Origin: Betaproteobacteria bacterium UBA2293
GTDB taxonomy: Bacteria > Pseudomonadota > Gammaproteobacteria > Burkholderiales > Rhodocyclaceae
Length of the DNA: 38,582 nucleotides
Direction of reading: 5' to 3'
NCBI GenBank assembly: GCA_002345845.1
Contig: DDWF01000234.1
Location: forward strand, 1 to 38,582
Both the position numbers and the translations under genes were made by a program. This document shows positions 1 through 7,671 of this stretch, piece after piece. The notes under the pieces were generated by a model that ran no database searches, was not told where the DNA came from, and saw nothing but the letters and a program-made list of their open reading frames with translations. The number at the start of each line of letters is the position of its first letter. Position 1 is the stretch's first letter.

Positions 1-372
1 CTGCCGATCCTGATCCAGATTCCGGTGTTCATCGCCCTCTACTGGGTGCTGCTCGGTGCCGTCGAAATGCGCGACGCCCCGTGGATCCTGTGGATCAAGG
101 ACCTGGCCTCGCCCGACCCGTTCTACATCCTGCCGGTGATCATGATTGCCTCGATGATCATCCAGATGCGCCTCAATCCGACGCCGCCGGATCCGATCCA
201 GGCCAAGGTGATGATGGCCATGCCCTTTGTCTTCGGCATCATGTTCCTCTGGTTCCCGGCTGGTCTGGTGCTCTATTGGGTGGTCAACAACGTGCTGTCG
301 ATTGCCCAGCAGTGGCAGATCACCCGCATGATCGAAGCTGGCGGCAAGGCAGCCAACGACGCCAAGGCCTGA
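1..372 (+). CDS. yidC: Membrane protein insertase YidC, C-terminal part (start lies before the window)
   Basis: YidC inserts and folds inner-membrane proteins, alone or with SecYEG. Only the last 123 residues are present, open from base 1 to a TGA at 370-372. They hold the end of the conserved 60KD_IMP domain: hydrophobic segments around [33 protein letters not shown] and a final [16 protein letters not shown] segment, followed by a short polar, partly basic tail. The motif PAGLVLYW before the C-terminus is typical of the family. mnmE starts 3 bases after the stop, the usual rnpA-yidC-mnmE order found near the replication origin in many bacteria. Identification is firm; the missing N-terminal part is only a window-edge effect. 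Confidence 0.96.
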   Translation: MPILIQIPVFIALYWVLLGAVEMRDAPWILWIKDLASPDPFYILPVIMIASMIIQMRLNPTPPDPIQAKVMMAMPFVFGIMFLWFPAGLVLYWVVNNVLSIAQQWQITRMIEAGGKAANDAKA

Positions 373-375
373 CGT

Positions 376-1746
376 GTGGTCAATGTAGCAAGCGCGGACA
401 CCATCGCCGCCATCGCCACGGCCCCCGGCCGTGGTGGTGTCGGCGTCATCCGCATCTCGGGCAGCAATTTGCTGCCCTTTGCTTTGGCGCTGACCGGCAA
501 GACACCGAAGCCGCGCTACGCAACCCTGGCCGTGTTCCGCGCAGCCGACGGCAGCACCATTGACAGCGGCCTGCTGCTCTATTTCCCCAATCCGTACTCG
601 TTTACTGGTGAAGATGTGCTCGAACTGCAGGGCCATGGCGGCCCGGTGGTCATGCAGATGCTTCTTGCCCGTTGTCTCGATCTCGGCGCCCGATTGGCCG
701 AACCCGGCGAATTCAGCCGGCGCGCTTTCCTCAACGGCAAGCTTGATCTGGCCCAGGCGGAAGCCGTCGCCGACCTGATCGACGCTGCCACGGCCAGCGC
801 CGCCCGTTCAGCCGTGCGCTCGCTGCAGGGTGAGTTCTCGAAAGCCATCCATGGCCTGACCGACGAACTGATCAACCTGCGCATGCTGGTCGAAGCGACG
901 CTCGACTTTCCCGAGGAAGACATCGATTTTCTCAAGGCCGCCGATGCCTTCGGTCGTCTTGAGCGCCTGCAACTGAAGCTGGCCGAGATTTTCGACCGCG
1001 CCGGCCAGGGCAAGCTGCTGCAATCCGGCCTGCACGTCGTTCTCGCCGGCCAGCCCAACGTCGGCAAGTCCTCGTTGCTCAACCGCCTGACCGGCGACGA
1101 TCTGGCCATCGTCACGCCGATTGCCGGCACCACGCGCGATGCCCTGCGCTCGACCATCCAGATCGAGGGCATTCCGCTGCACATCATCGACACCGCCGGC
1201 CTGCGGGCCACCGAGGATGTCGTCGAGAAAATCGGTATCGAACGCAGCTGGCAGGAAATCGAACGCGCCGACGTCGTGCTTCTGCTGGTCGATGCGCGTC
1301 AAGGCATCGGCGAAGCCGACCGCGCTATTCTCGGGCGCCTGCCGGCCCGTCTGCAGCGCATCACGGTCTATAACAAGATCGATCTCGCCGGCCGGACGCC
1401 GGAACGCCACGACGAACACGATGCCCATGGCGATGCCGTGGCGATCTCCCTGTCAGCCAAGGCCAACCAGGGCATCGAACTGCTGCGCAACGAACTGCTG
1501 CGCATTGCCGGCTGGCATCAGACCGAAGACGTCTTCATCGCCCGTGAGCGCCATCTACGTGCCCTTGCCGCGGCTCAGGAACACATCGCCGCGGCCCGCG
1601 CTGTCGTTGAAGGCCGCTTGCCGGCGCTCGAGCTGTTTGCCGAGGAATTGCGCCTGGCCCAACAGGCACTCGGCGAAATCACCGGCGAATTCACCGCCGA
1701 CGACCTGCTCGGTGTCATTTTCAGCCGTTTTTGCATCGGCAAATAG
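376..1746 (+). CDS. mnmE: tRNA uridine-5-carboxymethylaminomethyl(34) synthesis GTPase MnmE (TrmE)
   Basis: MnmE works with MnmG to modify the wobble uridine (U34) of several tRNAs. The 456-residue length matches the family. The N-terminal domain has [21 protein letters not shown]. The inserted G domain carries GQPNVGKSS (P loop), TPIAGTTRD (switch I), DTAG and NKID. The protein ends in FCIGK, the C-terminal C-(I/L)-G-K signature with the functional cysteine. Translation most likely starts at GTG 376, only 3 bases after the yidC stop, so the two genes are probably co-transcribed. No other start fits the conserved N-terminus. The gene converges on the lipoprotein gene that ends at 1999. Confidence 0.97.
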   Translation: MVNVASADTIAAIATAPGRGGVGVIRISGSNLLPFALALTGKTPKPRYATLAVFRAADGSTIDSGLLLYFPNPYSFTGEDVLELQGHGGPVVMQMLLARCLDLGARLAEPGEFSRRAFLNGKLDLAQAEAVADLIDAATASAARSAVRSLQGEFSKAIHGLTDELINLRMLVEATLDFPEEDIDFLKAADAFGRLERLQLKLAEIFDRAGQGKLLQSGLHVVLAGQPNVGKSSLLNRLTGDDLAIVTPIAGTTRDALRSTIQIEGIPLHIIDTAGLRATEDVVEKIGIERSWQEIERADVVLLLVDARQGIGEADRAILGRLPARLQRITVYNKIDLAGRTPERHDEHDAHGDAVAISLSAKANQGIELLRNELLRIAGWHQTEDVFIARERHLRALAAAQEHIAAARAVVEGRLPALELFAEELRLAQQALGEITGEFTADDLLGVIFSRFCIGK

Positions 1747-1901
1747 ACGGTTTCCAGCCTGTTGGCAAACCTGTGCACAAGCTGTCCGTGCTTTGTGGGG
1801 CAAATGACTATTTGTGCACTTGGCTAAAACGCTGCACATTTGCTCCACAGGACATTCAGTGCCTTTGCCGGCTCTAAATAGTGGACTTAAACCTCTGAAA
1901 C

Positions 1902-1913
1902 ATTGTCGACAAT
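1902..1913. repeat. 12-bp perfect palindrome ATTGTCGACAAT
   Basis: The sequence ATTGTCGACAAT equals its own reverse complement. It lies 5 bp before the DnaA box in an AT-rich intergenic region. It could be a protein-binding site; the binding protein is unknown. Confidence 0.5.
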
Positions 1914-1918
1914 TTGAG

Positions 1919-1927
1919 TTATCCACA
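1919..1927 (+). promoter_or_regulatory. DnaA box TTATCCACA
   Basis: The 9-mer TTATCCACA is a perfect match to the strong consensus DnaA-binding site. It is followed by an AT-rich stretch (about 1938-1985) that could serve as a DNA-unwinding element. Its position just after yidC-mnmE, genes often found near oriC, makes it a credible initiator site. Only one perfect box was found, so a full origin is not established. Confidence 0.6.
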
Positions 1928-1998
1928 GAACTGTTCCTGATATAGTCTTCATAGTCCTTTTATTTATAGTTCTTATTAAAGAACCAAGTCAGGCGCTT

Positions 1999-2637
1999 TC
2001 AGCGCTCGGAATTGACAATACGTTCGATGCGCCGTTGCCGGAAAGCGGCAGAAGAAACATCGCCTTTTGCCAGCAAGCGTTCACGATCGGCCGCCAACCA
2101 GGCCAGCAAAGCCCGGCGCCAGCCTTGCGCGGCAGCTGTTTCCGTGGCCAGGGCATAGCCCTCATCAGCCAGACGTCCATGCCGCCACAACACGCCAGCG
2201 GCGACCAGGCGCGATAGTGGATCGGCAATGGCTGCCAGATCGCTGGTCTGGCCACCCGTCCAGGCCTGGCGCTGGCTGGCTGGCAAGAGATCGGCGCTGA
2301 AGTTTTCACCGGCCAGGTAAGCCGCGTAGGCCCGTTCGGCGTCGCCGGCATCGGCGGCCAGCGGGGCGAAGGCCGGGCAGTCTGTACCGGCTAGGCTGGC
2401 GGTTTGTGCCGCACAAACGGACAGTTCGACGCGAGCCATCAACACTGCATCGCCGGTGCGCCCGACTTCGCGGCGGGCCAGCGCCAGTTCGCGGGCGGCG
2501 ACGCGCTCGTTTCCGTTCAGATAGGCCGCGTGATAAGCAGACAAGGCGGCATCGCTTTCCAGCAACCAGCCCGGCGACGAGGTGCCGGCGCAGGCAGCAA
2601 GAAGCAGTGCTGACAGCAGGGCAAGATAGGGTTTCAT
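1999..2637 (-). CDS. Putative lipoprotein of an MCE/Mla-type transport locus
   Basis: The product is 212 residues. It begins MKPYLALLSALLLAACAG, a short signal sequence with an L-A-A-C lipobox, so a lipid-anchored envelope protein is expected. The rest is rich in Ala, Leu and Arg and looks helical; no catalytic motif was recognised. The start at 2637 is chosen because its ATG overlaps the TGA of the MCE gene (ATGA, 2634-2637), implying translational coupling. MCE operons often end with an auxiliary lipoprotein (PqiC-like), which suggests a role as periplasmic partner of the transporter. The sequence itself is not clearly a PqiC homologue. A small GCGCT-TTC-AGCGC hairpin lies at its end (1993-2005). 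Confidence 0.75.
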   Translation of the reverse strand: MKPYLALLSALLLAACAGTSSPGWLLESDAALSAYHAAYLNGNERVAARELALARREVGRTGDAVLMARVELSVCAAQTASLAGTDCPAFAPLAADAGDAERAYAAYLAGENFSADLLPASQRQAWTGGQTSDLAAIADPLSRLVAAGVLWRHGRLADEGYALATETAAAQGWRRALLAWLAADRERLLAKGDVSSAAFRQRRIERIVNSER

Positions 2638-3554
2638 GGCAGTTTCAGCTCCCGTTCGCGGGCGAAGGGCCATTTCTGGTTCAATTGCTCGGTCAGGGCG
2701 GTGACCCGGCGCAGGGTCGCTTCCACCTCGTTACGCAGCATATCGAGATCGCTGCTGGCTTCATTGACGTTGCCGAGAATGGCGTCGGCCTTTTTCAGAG
2801 CGCTGCGCGCTTCGCCGAGCAACTGGGCGAGTTCGCCGACCGATAGCTCGGCTTTGTCCATCAGGCCGTCGCGGGCAAAGAGCCGGGCATCGGCCTTGGT
2901 CAGCAGGGCATTGGCCCGTTCCAGCGCTTCGATGACCTGGCGGGCATTCTTCTCACCGCCGAGGATGGCATTCAGGGCGCCGTGCCGACCGTTGAGCGCG
3001 TTGCTGAATTTCTGCAGGTTTTCGAGAGTGGTTGAAAGGGTCGATTGCTCGGCAGTCAGACGTTCGAGATTGATGACCAGTTGCTGGATGCTGGCCACCA
3101 GTTGCGGTATGCCGGCCGAGGCATCGCCACTCAAAACGTCGCGGCGGGCGCCATCCGGCAGAGGCGGATCGTCGAGTAACCCGGAGAAAGCGCGCAGGCT
3201 GGCACCGCCGACGACGCCACGCTCCAGCGTAAACACCGAGGAAGTACGCAGCCAGCGGGCATCGGCAAGTGGCACTTCGATATGGAGATGGGCCTTGCCG
3301 TCATCGCCCAGTTCAATGCGTACAACGCGGCCGATGGCAAAGCCGGAGAAGCTCAGGCTGCTGCCGACGGCGACGCCTTCGGCACTCTCGGCAACCAGCA
3401 GCAGACGCTGGGTCGGCTGAAAAACGCCACGGGCGTGCATGACGAAGAGCACGAAGGCAACGATGGCGAGCAACGTGACCAGCAGCAAGCCGGCGGCCTT
3501 CAGCGGGGCGTTGGGAATGTCTGGTGGCGGCAACTGGTTGTCGGCGGGGGGCAT
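2634..3554 (-). CDS. MCE (MlaD-like) family protein
   Basis: This 306-residue protein has one N-terminal membrane segment (about residues 19-42, LLLVTLLAIVAFVLFVMHA) followed by an MCE domain. In that domain VGSSLSFSGFAIGRVVRIEL matches the family's conserved 'V..G.PV...G..IG.V' pattern. After the domain comes a long helical region (about residues 145-300) with heptad-like repeats and many Leu and Glu. Proteins of this type form hexameric rings that carry lipids across the periplasm. It follows the permease gene by 7 bases and overlaps the lipoprotein gene by 4. The substrate cannot be read from the sequence. Confidence 0.88.
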   Translation of the reverse strand: MPPADNQLPPPDIPNAPLKAAGLLLVTLLAIVAFVLFVMHARGVFQPTQRLLLVAESAEGVAVGSSLSFSGFAIGRVVRIELGDDGKAHLHIEVPLADARWLRTSSVFTLERGVVGGASLRAFSGLLDDPPLPDGARRDVLSGDASAGIPQLVASIQQLVINLERLTAEQSTLSTTLENLQKFSNALNGRHGALNAILGGEKNARQVIEALERANALLTKADARLFARDGLMDKAELSVGELAQLLGEARSALKKADAILGNVNEASSDLDMLRNEVEATLRRVTALTEQLNQKWPFARERELKLP

Positions 3555-3561
3555 TGTTTTC

Positions 3562-4311
3562 CTAGAGACGGGGGAGGATCAGCAGGATGGCTTCGATCAG
3601 TATCAGCATCAGCAGCAGACGGGCCATGACCCGCATCTGACGGGCGACCGGATCGAGTGGACCGGCGTCGAGGGCAACCGTCGTCGGCGCGATGCCGACA
3701 ACAATGGCGAACAGCAACAGCTTGATGGAGAAAACAGCGGCCATGGTCGGATCGAATACCAGGCCGATCAGCCGGGCGTAATCGGCGAGAGCCCACTGGC
3801 TGATGCCGTGTACCACCAGATAGGCGACGGCCAGCGCACTGATGCCACCAAGTACGGCGAGGACGATGACCGCGCCGGCACTGCCCACCGCATAAGGAAT
3901 CAGGTCACGATAGGCGGGCGGTGGATCGCCGGCCGGCCGGCCGAGGCGTTGCATGGTGACCGGAGCGACGCGCAGGGCGACGAAGAGCGCGGCGGCCAGT
4001 GGTATCAGCTCGAGGACGAGGACACGGACGATGGCTTCCAGAGCCAGATGCGACAAGCCATAGCTGGCGGCAGTGACGGCGACGATGCGGGTGAGGACGG
4101 TGCTGATCAGGATGCTGGCCAGCAGATAGCCGGGCAGCATCTGCCAGGCGCCGAGGCAGAGCATGCAGGCCAGGCCGCGTCCGGTACGGCGGTCATAACT
4201 GGCCGGCGAGAGTGCGGCGACTACGGTGAGGGCAGAAAAGCCAGCTAGCCGTCCCTGGCGTTTCAGCCAGCGCTGGCTGCGCATCCTGGCGCTGGAGGAG
4301 GTTCCGCTCAT
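3562..4311 (-). CDS. MlaE-type ABC transporter permease
   Basis: The 249-residue protein resembles the MlaE/YrbE permease family. It has a basic N-terminus and then several membrane segments (LPGYLLASILISTVLTRIV, LVLELIPLAAALFVALRV, IPYAVGSAGAVIVLAVLGG, SIKLLLFAIVVGIAPT, LLLMLILIEAILLILP). The LVLELIPLAAALFVALRVAP stretch corresponds to the family's 'E..P...AL..AGR.G' region, here with R-V-A-P. The chosen start is ATG 4311 (MSGTSSSARMR); no strong ribosome-binding site is visible and the downstream ATG at MRSQRW is possible. It heads a three-gene set with the MCE protein and a lipoprotein. No ATPase gene adjoins it, which is unusual. Confidence 0.82.
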   Translation of the reverse strand: MSGTSSSARMRSQRWLKRQGRLAGFSALTVVAALSPASYDRRTGRGLACMLCLGAWQMLPGYLLASILISTVLTRIVAVTAASYGLSHLALEAIVRVLVLELIPLAAALFVALRVAPVTMQRLGRPAGDPPPAYRDLIPYAVGSAGAVIVLAVLGGISALAVAYLVVHGISQWALADYARLIGLVFDPTMAAVFSIKLLLFAIVVGIAPTTVALDAGPLDPVARQMRVMARLLLMLILIEAILLILPRL

Positions 4312-4467
4312 GAGCTTCAGGCTCGGAACTTCCCGTTGGCAGGACAAGCCAATAGCAGGGCAATGAAGAATTTGTTCATGCGCGGGCCCGTGGAAGGTAC
4401 CAAGGCAGTATATTGACACGCTTTTGCCGGGCCGGATGTCAGCCGCCAGCCCGCCGATTCCGCCCGC

Positions 4468-5241
4468 ATGCCCGACAGTCTTTTATTCGCCCTCGTCTTT
4501 GCCGCCTTCATCGCCGGCGCCATCGATGCCGTCGTTGGCGGCGGTGGTCTGATCCAGATTCCGGCGCTGTTCGCCGCCTATCCCGGCGCCGCCCCGGCCA
4601 CCCTGTTCGGCACCAACAAGTTCGCCAGCGTCTTTGGCACCGCCAACGCCACCTGGCGCTATGCCCGCCAGGTGCAAATGCCCTGGCGCACCATCCTGCC
4701 GGCGGCCATTGCCGCCTTCCTGCTCTCCTATGCCGGGGCGGCGGCGGTGGCCTGGTTGCCCAAGGATGCGGTGCGGCCGCTGATCCTCGTCCTGCTCATC
4801 GGCGCCGCCGCCTATACCCTGTATCGCAAGGATTTCGGCCAGGTGCACCGGCCCGCCCACAGTGGCCATCGCGAATTGCTGTACGCGGTGCTGCTCGGTG
4901 GTGTCATCGGTTTCTACGATGGCTTTTTCGGGCCGGGTACCGGCAGTTTTCTGATTTTTCTGTTCGTCCGCTTCTTTGGTTTCGACTTCCTGCATGCCTC
5001 GGCTGGTGCCAAGGTCGTCAATGTCGCCACCAACCTCGCCGCCCTCGCCTATTTCCTGCCCAACGGCTACATCATGCTGCTGCTCGCCGTGAGCATGGCA
5101 GTGGCCAACGTCGCCGGTTCGGTAGCCGGCACCTGGCTGGCCCTGCGCCACGGCAGCGCCTTTGTCCGTAAAGTCTTTCTGCTGGTGGTCGGCGTTCTGA
5201 TCGTCAAGTTCGCCTGGGACACTTTTGCCTTGTCGTCATAG
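4468..5241 (+). CDS. TSUP (TauE/SafE, YfcA-like) family membrane permease
   Basis: The product is 257 residues with about eight hydrophobic segments. The N-terminal repeat has the family pattern AGAIDAVVGGGGLIQIPAL and GTNKFASVFGT. The second repeat has GFYDGFFGPGTGSFLIF and GAKVVNVATNLAAL. TSUP proteins are inner-membrane carriers, several linked to export or uptake of sulfite, sulfoacetate or other organosulfur anions; the substrate here is not known. The gene is divergent from the MCE operon across a 156-bp region and is followed after 68 bp by the radical SAM gene. There is no sign that it belongs to the pigment locus. Confidence 0.9.
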   Translation: MPDSLLFALVFAAFIAGAIDAVVGGGGLIQIPALFAAYPGAAPATLFGTNKFASVFGTANATWRYARQVQMPWRTILPAAIAAFLLSYAGAAAVAWLPKDAVRPLILVLLIGAAAYTLYRKDFGQVHRPAHSGHRELLYAVLLGGVIGFYDGFFGPGTGSFLIFLFVRFFGFDFLHASAGAKVVNVATNLAALAYFLPNGYIMLLLAVSMAVANVAGSVAGTWLALRHGSAFVRKVFLLVVGVLIVKFAWDTFALSS

Positions 5242-5309
5242 TTTTTCCGGAACTCATTGGCGCCGGGTTTTTCAAATAAAATCCAGCCACTTCGCTCCAG
5301 GAAGACCCC

Positions 5310-6956
5310 ATGCGCCTTACCCTCGTTCACCCCGCTGGTTTCAACTTCGTTCCCGGCCAGCCGGATTTCTCGGTCCTGGCCAATCGCATGCCGCCGATCG
5401 GCATCATGCAGCTGGCTTCCTGGCTGGAGAAGTTCGGCCATAGCGTTGCGCTGCACGATTGCCTCGGCCCCTACGCGCCGAAGAGCATCGCCGAGAATGC
5501 CGAGATCGTGCTGGCGACGGACCCGGAAATGGTTGGGTTCTCGGCCACCACCTCCGGTTTCATGGACGCCGTCGAGATTGCCACCTATATCCGCGAACGT
5601 CGGCCGGATATCCGCATCGTCTTCGGCAATGTCCATGTTTCCTCCCTCGGTGCGCCGATCCTCGAACATTTCCCGGAAATCGACTACCTGGTCATCGGTG
5701 AAGGCGAAGGAGCGATGCTCGAACTGGCCGATGGCAAGCCGCTGCAAAGCATCGGCAACCTGATCTATCGCGACGAGGGCGGCAAGATCCACATCAACCC
5801 GCGCCGTGACCGCATCGTCGATCTCGACGACCTGCCCTTCCCCGCCTACGAGAAACTGGCCGGCTTTCCGCATGCCTACCACCTGCCACTGTTCGCCTAC
5901 GAAATGCGCGACGGGGCGACGATGATCACCTCGCGCGGCTGCCCCTACACCTGCTCGTTCTGTGACCGGACCGTCTTCGAGCGCCAGTACAAGACCAATT
6001 CGCCGCAGTACATCTACGACCACATGAAGTACCTGCGCGACAAGTTCGGCGTCTATCACATCAACATGTACGACGACTTGTTCACCGCCAAGAAGCAGCG
6101 CGTCTTCGACCTTTGCCAGCTACTCATCGACAAGCCGCTGGGCATGCAGTTCAACTGCGCCATCCGCGCCGGCCACACCTCGGATGAAATGCTCATTCAG
6201 TTGAAGAAGGCTGGGGCGTTGATGGTTTCTATCGGCATCGAATCGGCCGATCCGGCGATGATGGAGCGACACAAGGCCGGCGTCACGCTGGAAGCAGTGC
6301 GCGAGACGGTGCGCTCGATCCACGCCGCCGGCCTGCGCGCCAAGGGCCTGTTCATCTTCGGCATGCCCGGCGAGACGCCGGAAACGGTACGGACGACCAG
6401 CGACTTCATCCTCTCGCTCGAACTCGACGAGATGAACATGACCAAGTTCAGCCCGCTGCACGGGGCGCCGATCTGGGACGAATGCATCAACGACCCGACC
6501 GGCGATTTCGTCGAAGACTGGCGCCTGATGAACTGCCTGAACTTCGTCTATCTGCCGGAAGGTTTCTCCTCGCGTGAGGAGATGGACGCGCTGTACAACT
6601 GGCACGTCAAGCGCTTCTACGACAGCAAGGGCTACCGCCGGCGCTTTGCCAAGCGGCTGTGGCAGCACCGCTGGAGTCTCTGGCACGTGGTCAAGCACCT
6701 GCCGGAAACCATCGCCGCCGCCCGCTATTTCAGTTCCAACAAGGAACAGCTGGAAAAAGCCAAGCGCGAATTCAAGGTGCATCCACGTCAGCCCATGGGA
6801 CTCAAGCCCTTCCTCAGCCCGGACCTGCTGATCGACAACATCGTCTCCAATTCGCCGGTCAAGCTGACCCGGCGTGATGCCAAGAAGCTGCTGATTCCGG
6901 TCGTCGAGGAGTCAAGCGCCTGTTGTACGCCGCCGGCCATGCAGGGGGCGCTATAA
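5310..6956 (+). CDS. B12-binding-domain radical SAM protein
   Basis: The 548-residue protein has an N-terminal cobalamin-binding-type domain (about residues 1-150, opening MRLTLVHPAG) and a radical SAM domain with the 4Fe-4S motif CPYTCSFC (Cys211, Cys215, Cys218). Downstream are SIGIESADPAMMERHKAG and GLFIFGMPGETPE, standard for the B12-rSAM class. The C-terminal 130 residues are basic and aromatic-rich. Enzymes of this class do radical methylations, ring contractions and cyclisations on lipids, cofactors and natural products. The gene is the first of a + strand run that leads into the lipoprotein, halogenase and chorismatase genes, so a tailoring role in the pigment pathway is possible. That link is inferred from position only. 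Confidence 0.88.
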   Translation: MRLTLVHPAGFNFVPGQPDFSVLANRMPPIGIMQLASWLEKFGHSVALHDCLGPYAPKSIAENAEIVLATDPEMVGFSATTSGFMDAVEIATYIRERRPDIRIVFGNVHVSSLGAPILEHFPEIDYLVIGEGEGAMLELADGKPLQSIGNLIYRDEGGKIHINPRRDRIVDLDDLPFPAYEKLAGFPHAYHLPLFAYEMRDGATMITSRGCPYTCSFCDRTVFERQYKTNSPQYIYDHMKYLRDKFGVYHINMYDDLFTAKKQRVFDLCQLLIDKPLGMQFNCAIRAGHTSDEMLIQLKKAGALMVSIGIESADPAMMERHKAGVTLEAVRETVRSIHAAGLRAKGLFIFGMPGETPETVRTTSDFILSLELDEMNMTKFSPLHGAPIWDECINDPTGDFVEDWRLMNCLNFVYLPEGFSSREEMDALYNWHVKRFYDSKGYRRRFAKRLWQHRWSLWHVVKHLPETIAAARYFSSNKEQLEKAKREFKVHPRQPMGLKPFLSPDLLIDNIVSNSPVKLTRRDAKKLLIPVVEESSACCTPPAMQGAL

Positions 6957-6981
6957 TCCACCGGTTCCGGGGGGTAGGCAG

Positions 6982-7632
6982 ATGAATCTAAAAGGCAAAT
7001 ACATGCATTGGCGCTTGCTGGCGGCGGCCGTCGCCGTGCTCGCGCTGGGTGCCTGCAAGAGCACCGAGACCAAGCCGGCCGACGGCAGCCCTGCCCAGAC
7101 CGCTCAGGCGGCCGAAAGTAACCGTGACAGCTACACCCGCGTCGGCTACGCCTGCTGCAACCTGCATTACTCCGGCGACTGGATCAGCGATTCCAACCTG
7201 GCCAATCTGCCCTTCGTGCCGGTTGGTACGCCAATCAAGGTGAAGAGCATCGACCGCCATCGCGCCTATGTCGAAGTTGACGGCAAGCCGATGCGGCTCG
7301 GCCACGACTTCGGTCGGGAGCAGGAAAGCACCGAGCAATGGGTGAACAAGCTCGTCGTGCTGGACGACCCGAAAGTCAAGATCGCCCGCTTCCCCGTGCG
7401 CACACGCAACGCCATCGCCAAGGGCCAGTTGCTGCGCGGCATGAGCAAGGAGCAGGTGATCATGGCGGTCGGTCATCCGCAAACCAATGAGAATCCAAAG
7501 CTGAACGGCCCTTACTGGCGCTACTGGTGGTCGAGCTTCGGACCGTATTACGTCTACTGGTCGAAGGGTGTCGTCAGCAAGATCGACGGCCACTCGGAGA
7601 CGGTCGGCCACATGACCTACAAAGGCAAATAA
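6982..7632 (+). CDS. Lipoprotein with a BamE/SmpA-like segment, function unknown
   Basis: The predicted product is 216 residues from ATG 6982, which has a G-rich sequence before it. A second ATG at 7003 (MHWRLL) is preceded by AAAGG and is equally plausible. The signal sequence ends in VLALGACKS, a good lipobox. About residues 46-62 hold YTRVGYACCNLHYSGDW, with two adjacent cysteines. The C-terminal part contains LLRGMSKEQVIMAVGHP, which matches the helix-loop pattern of SmpA/OmlA (BamE-like) domains, followed by a very aromatic stretch (WRYWWSSFGPYYVYW). It sits 25 bp after the radical SAM gene and 39 bp before the halogenase-like gene, so it is probably in the same operon. Confidence 0.8.
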   Translation: MNLKGKYMHWRLLAAAVAVLALGACKSTETKPADGSPAQTAQAAESNRDSYTRVGYACCNLHYSGDWISDSNLANLPFVPVGTPIKVKSIDRHRAYVEVDGKPMRLGHDFGREQESTEQWVNKLVVLDDPKVKIARFPVRTRNAIAKGQLLRGMSKEQVIMAVGHPQTNENPKLNGPYWRYWWSSFGPYYVYWSKGVVSKIDGHSETVGHMTYKGK

Positions 7633-7671
7633 TTCTTCCCGGTTACAGAGATAAACAAGAGGGTTAAACCC

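Larger units (their letters stand above)
1747..1998. other. Intergenic region with origin-like features (DnaA box, palindrome, AT-rich tract)
   Basis: This 252-bp gap lies between the convergent mnmE and lipoprotein genes. It is visibly richer in A and T than its surroundings, most strongly at about 1938-1985. It contains a perfect DnaA box, a 12-bp palindrome and several GTGCAC-type elements (TGTGCACA at 1772-1779, TTTGTGCAC at 1811-1819, and CTCCACAG near 1842). These could be degenerate DnaA sites. No convincing reading frame and no clear intrinsic terminator is seen. It may be part of the replication origin or a separate DnaA-binding region. Confidence 0.45.

Noticed and set aside
4413..4441. 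TTGACA near 4413 as a sigma-70 promoter for the TSUP gene
   Set aside because: No acceptable -10 hexamer is found at the right distance.
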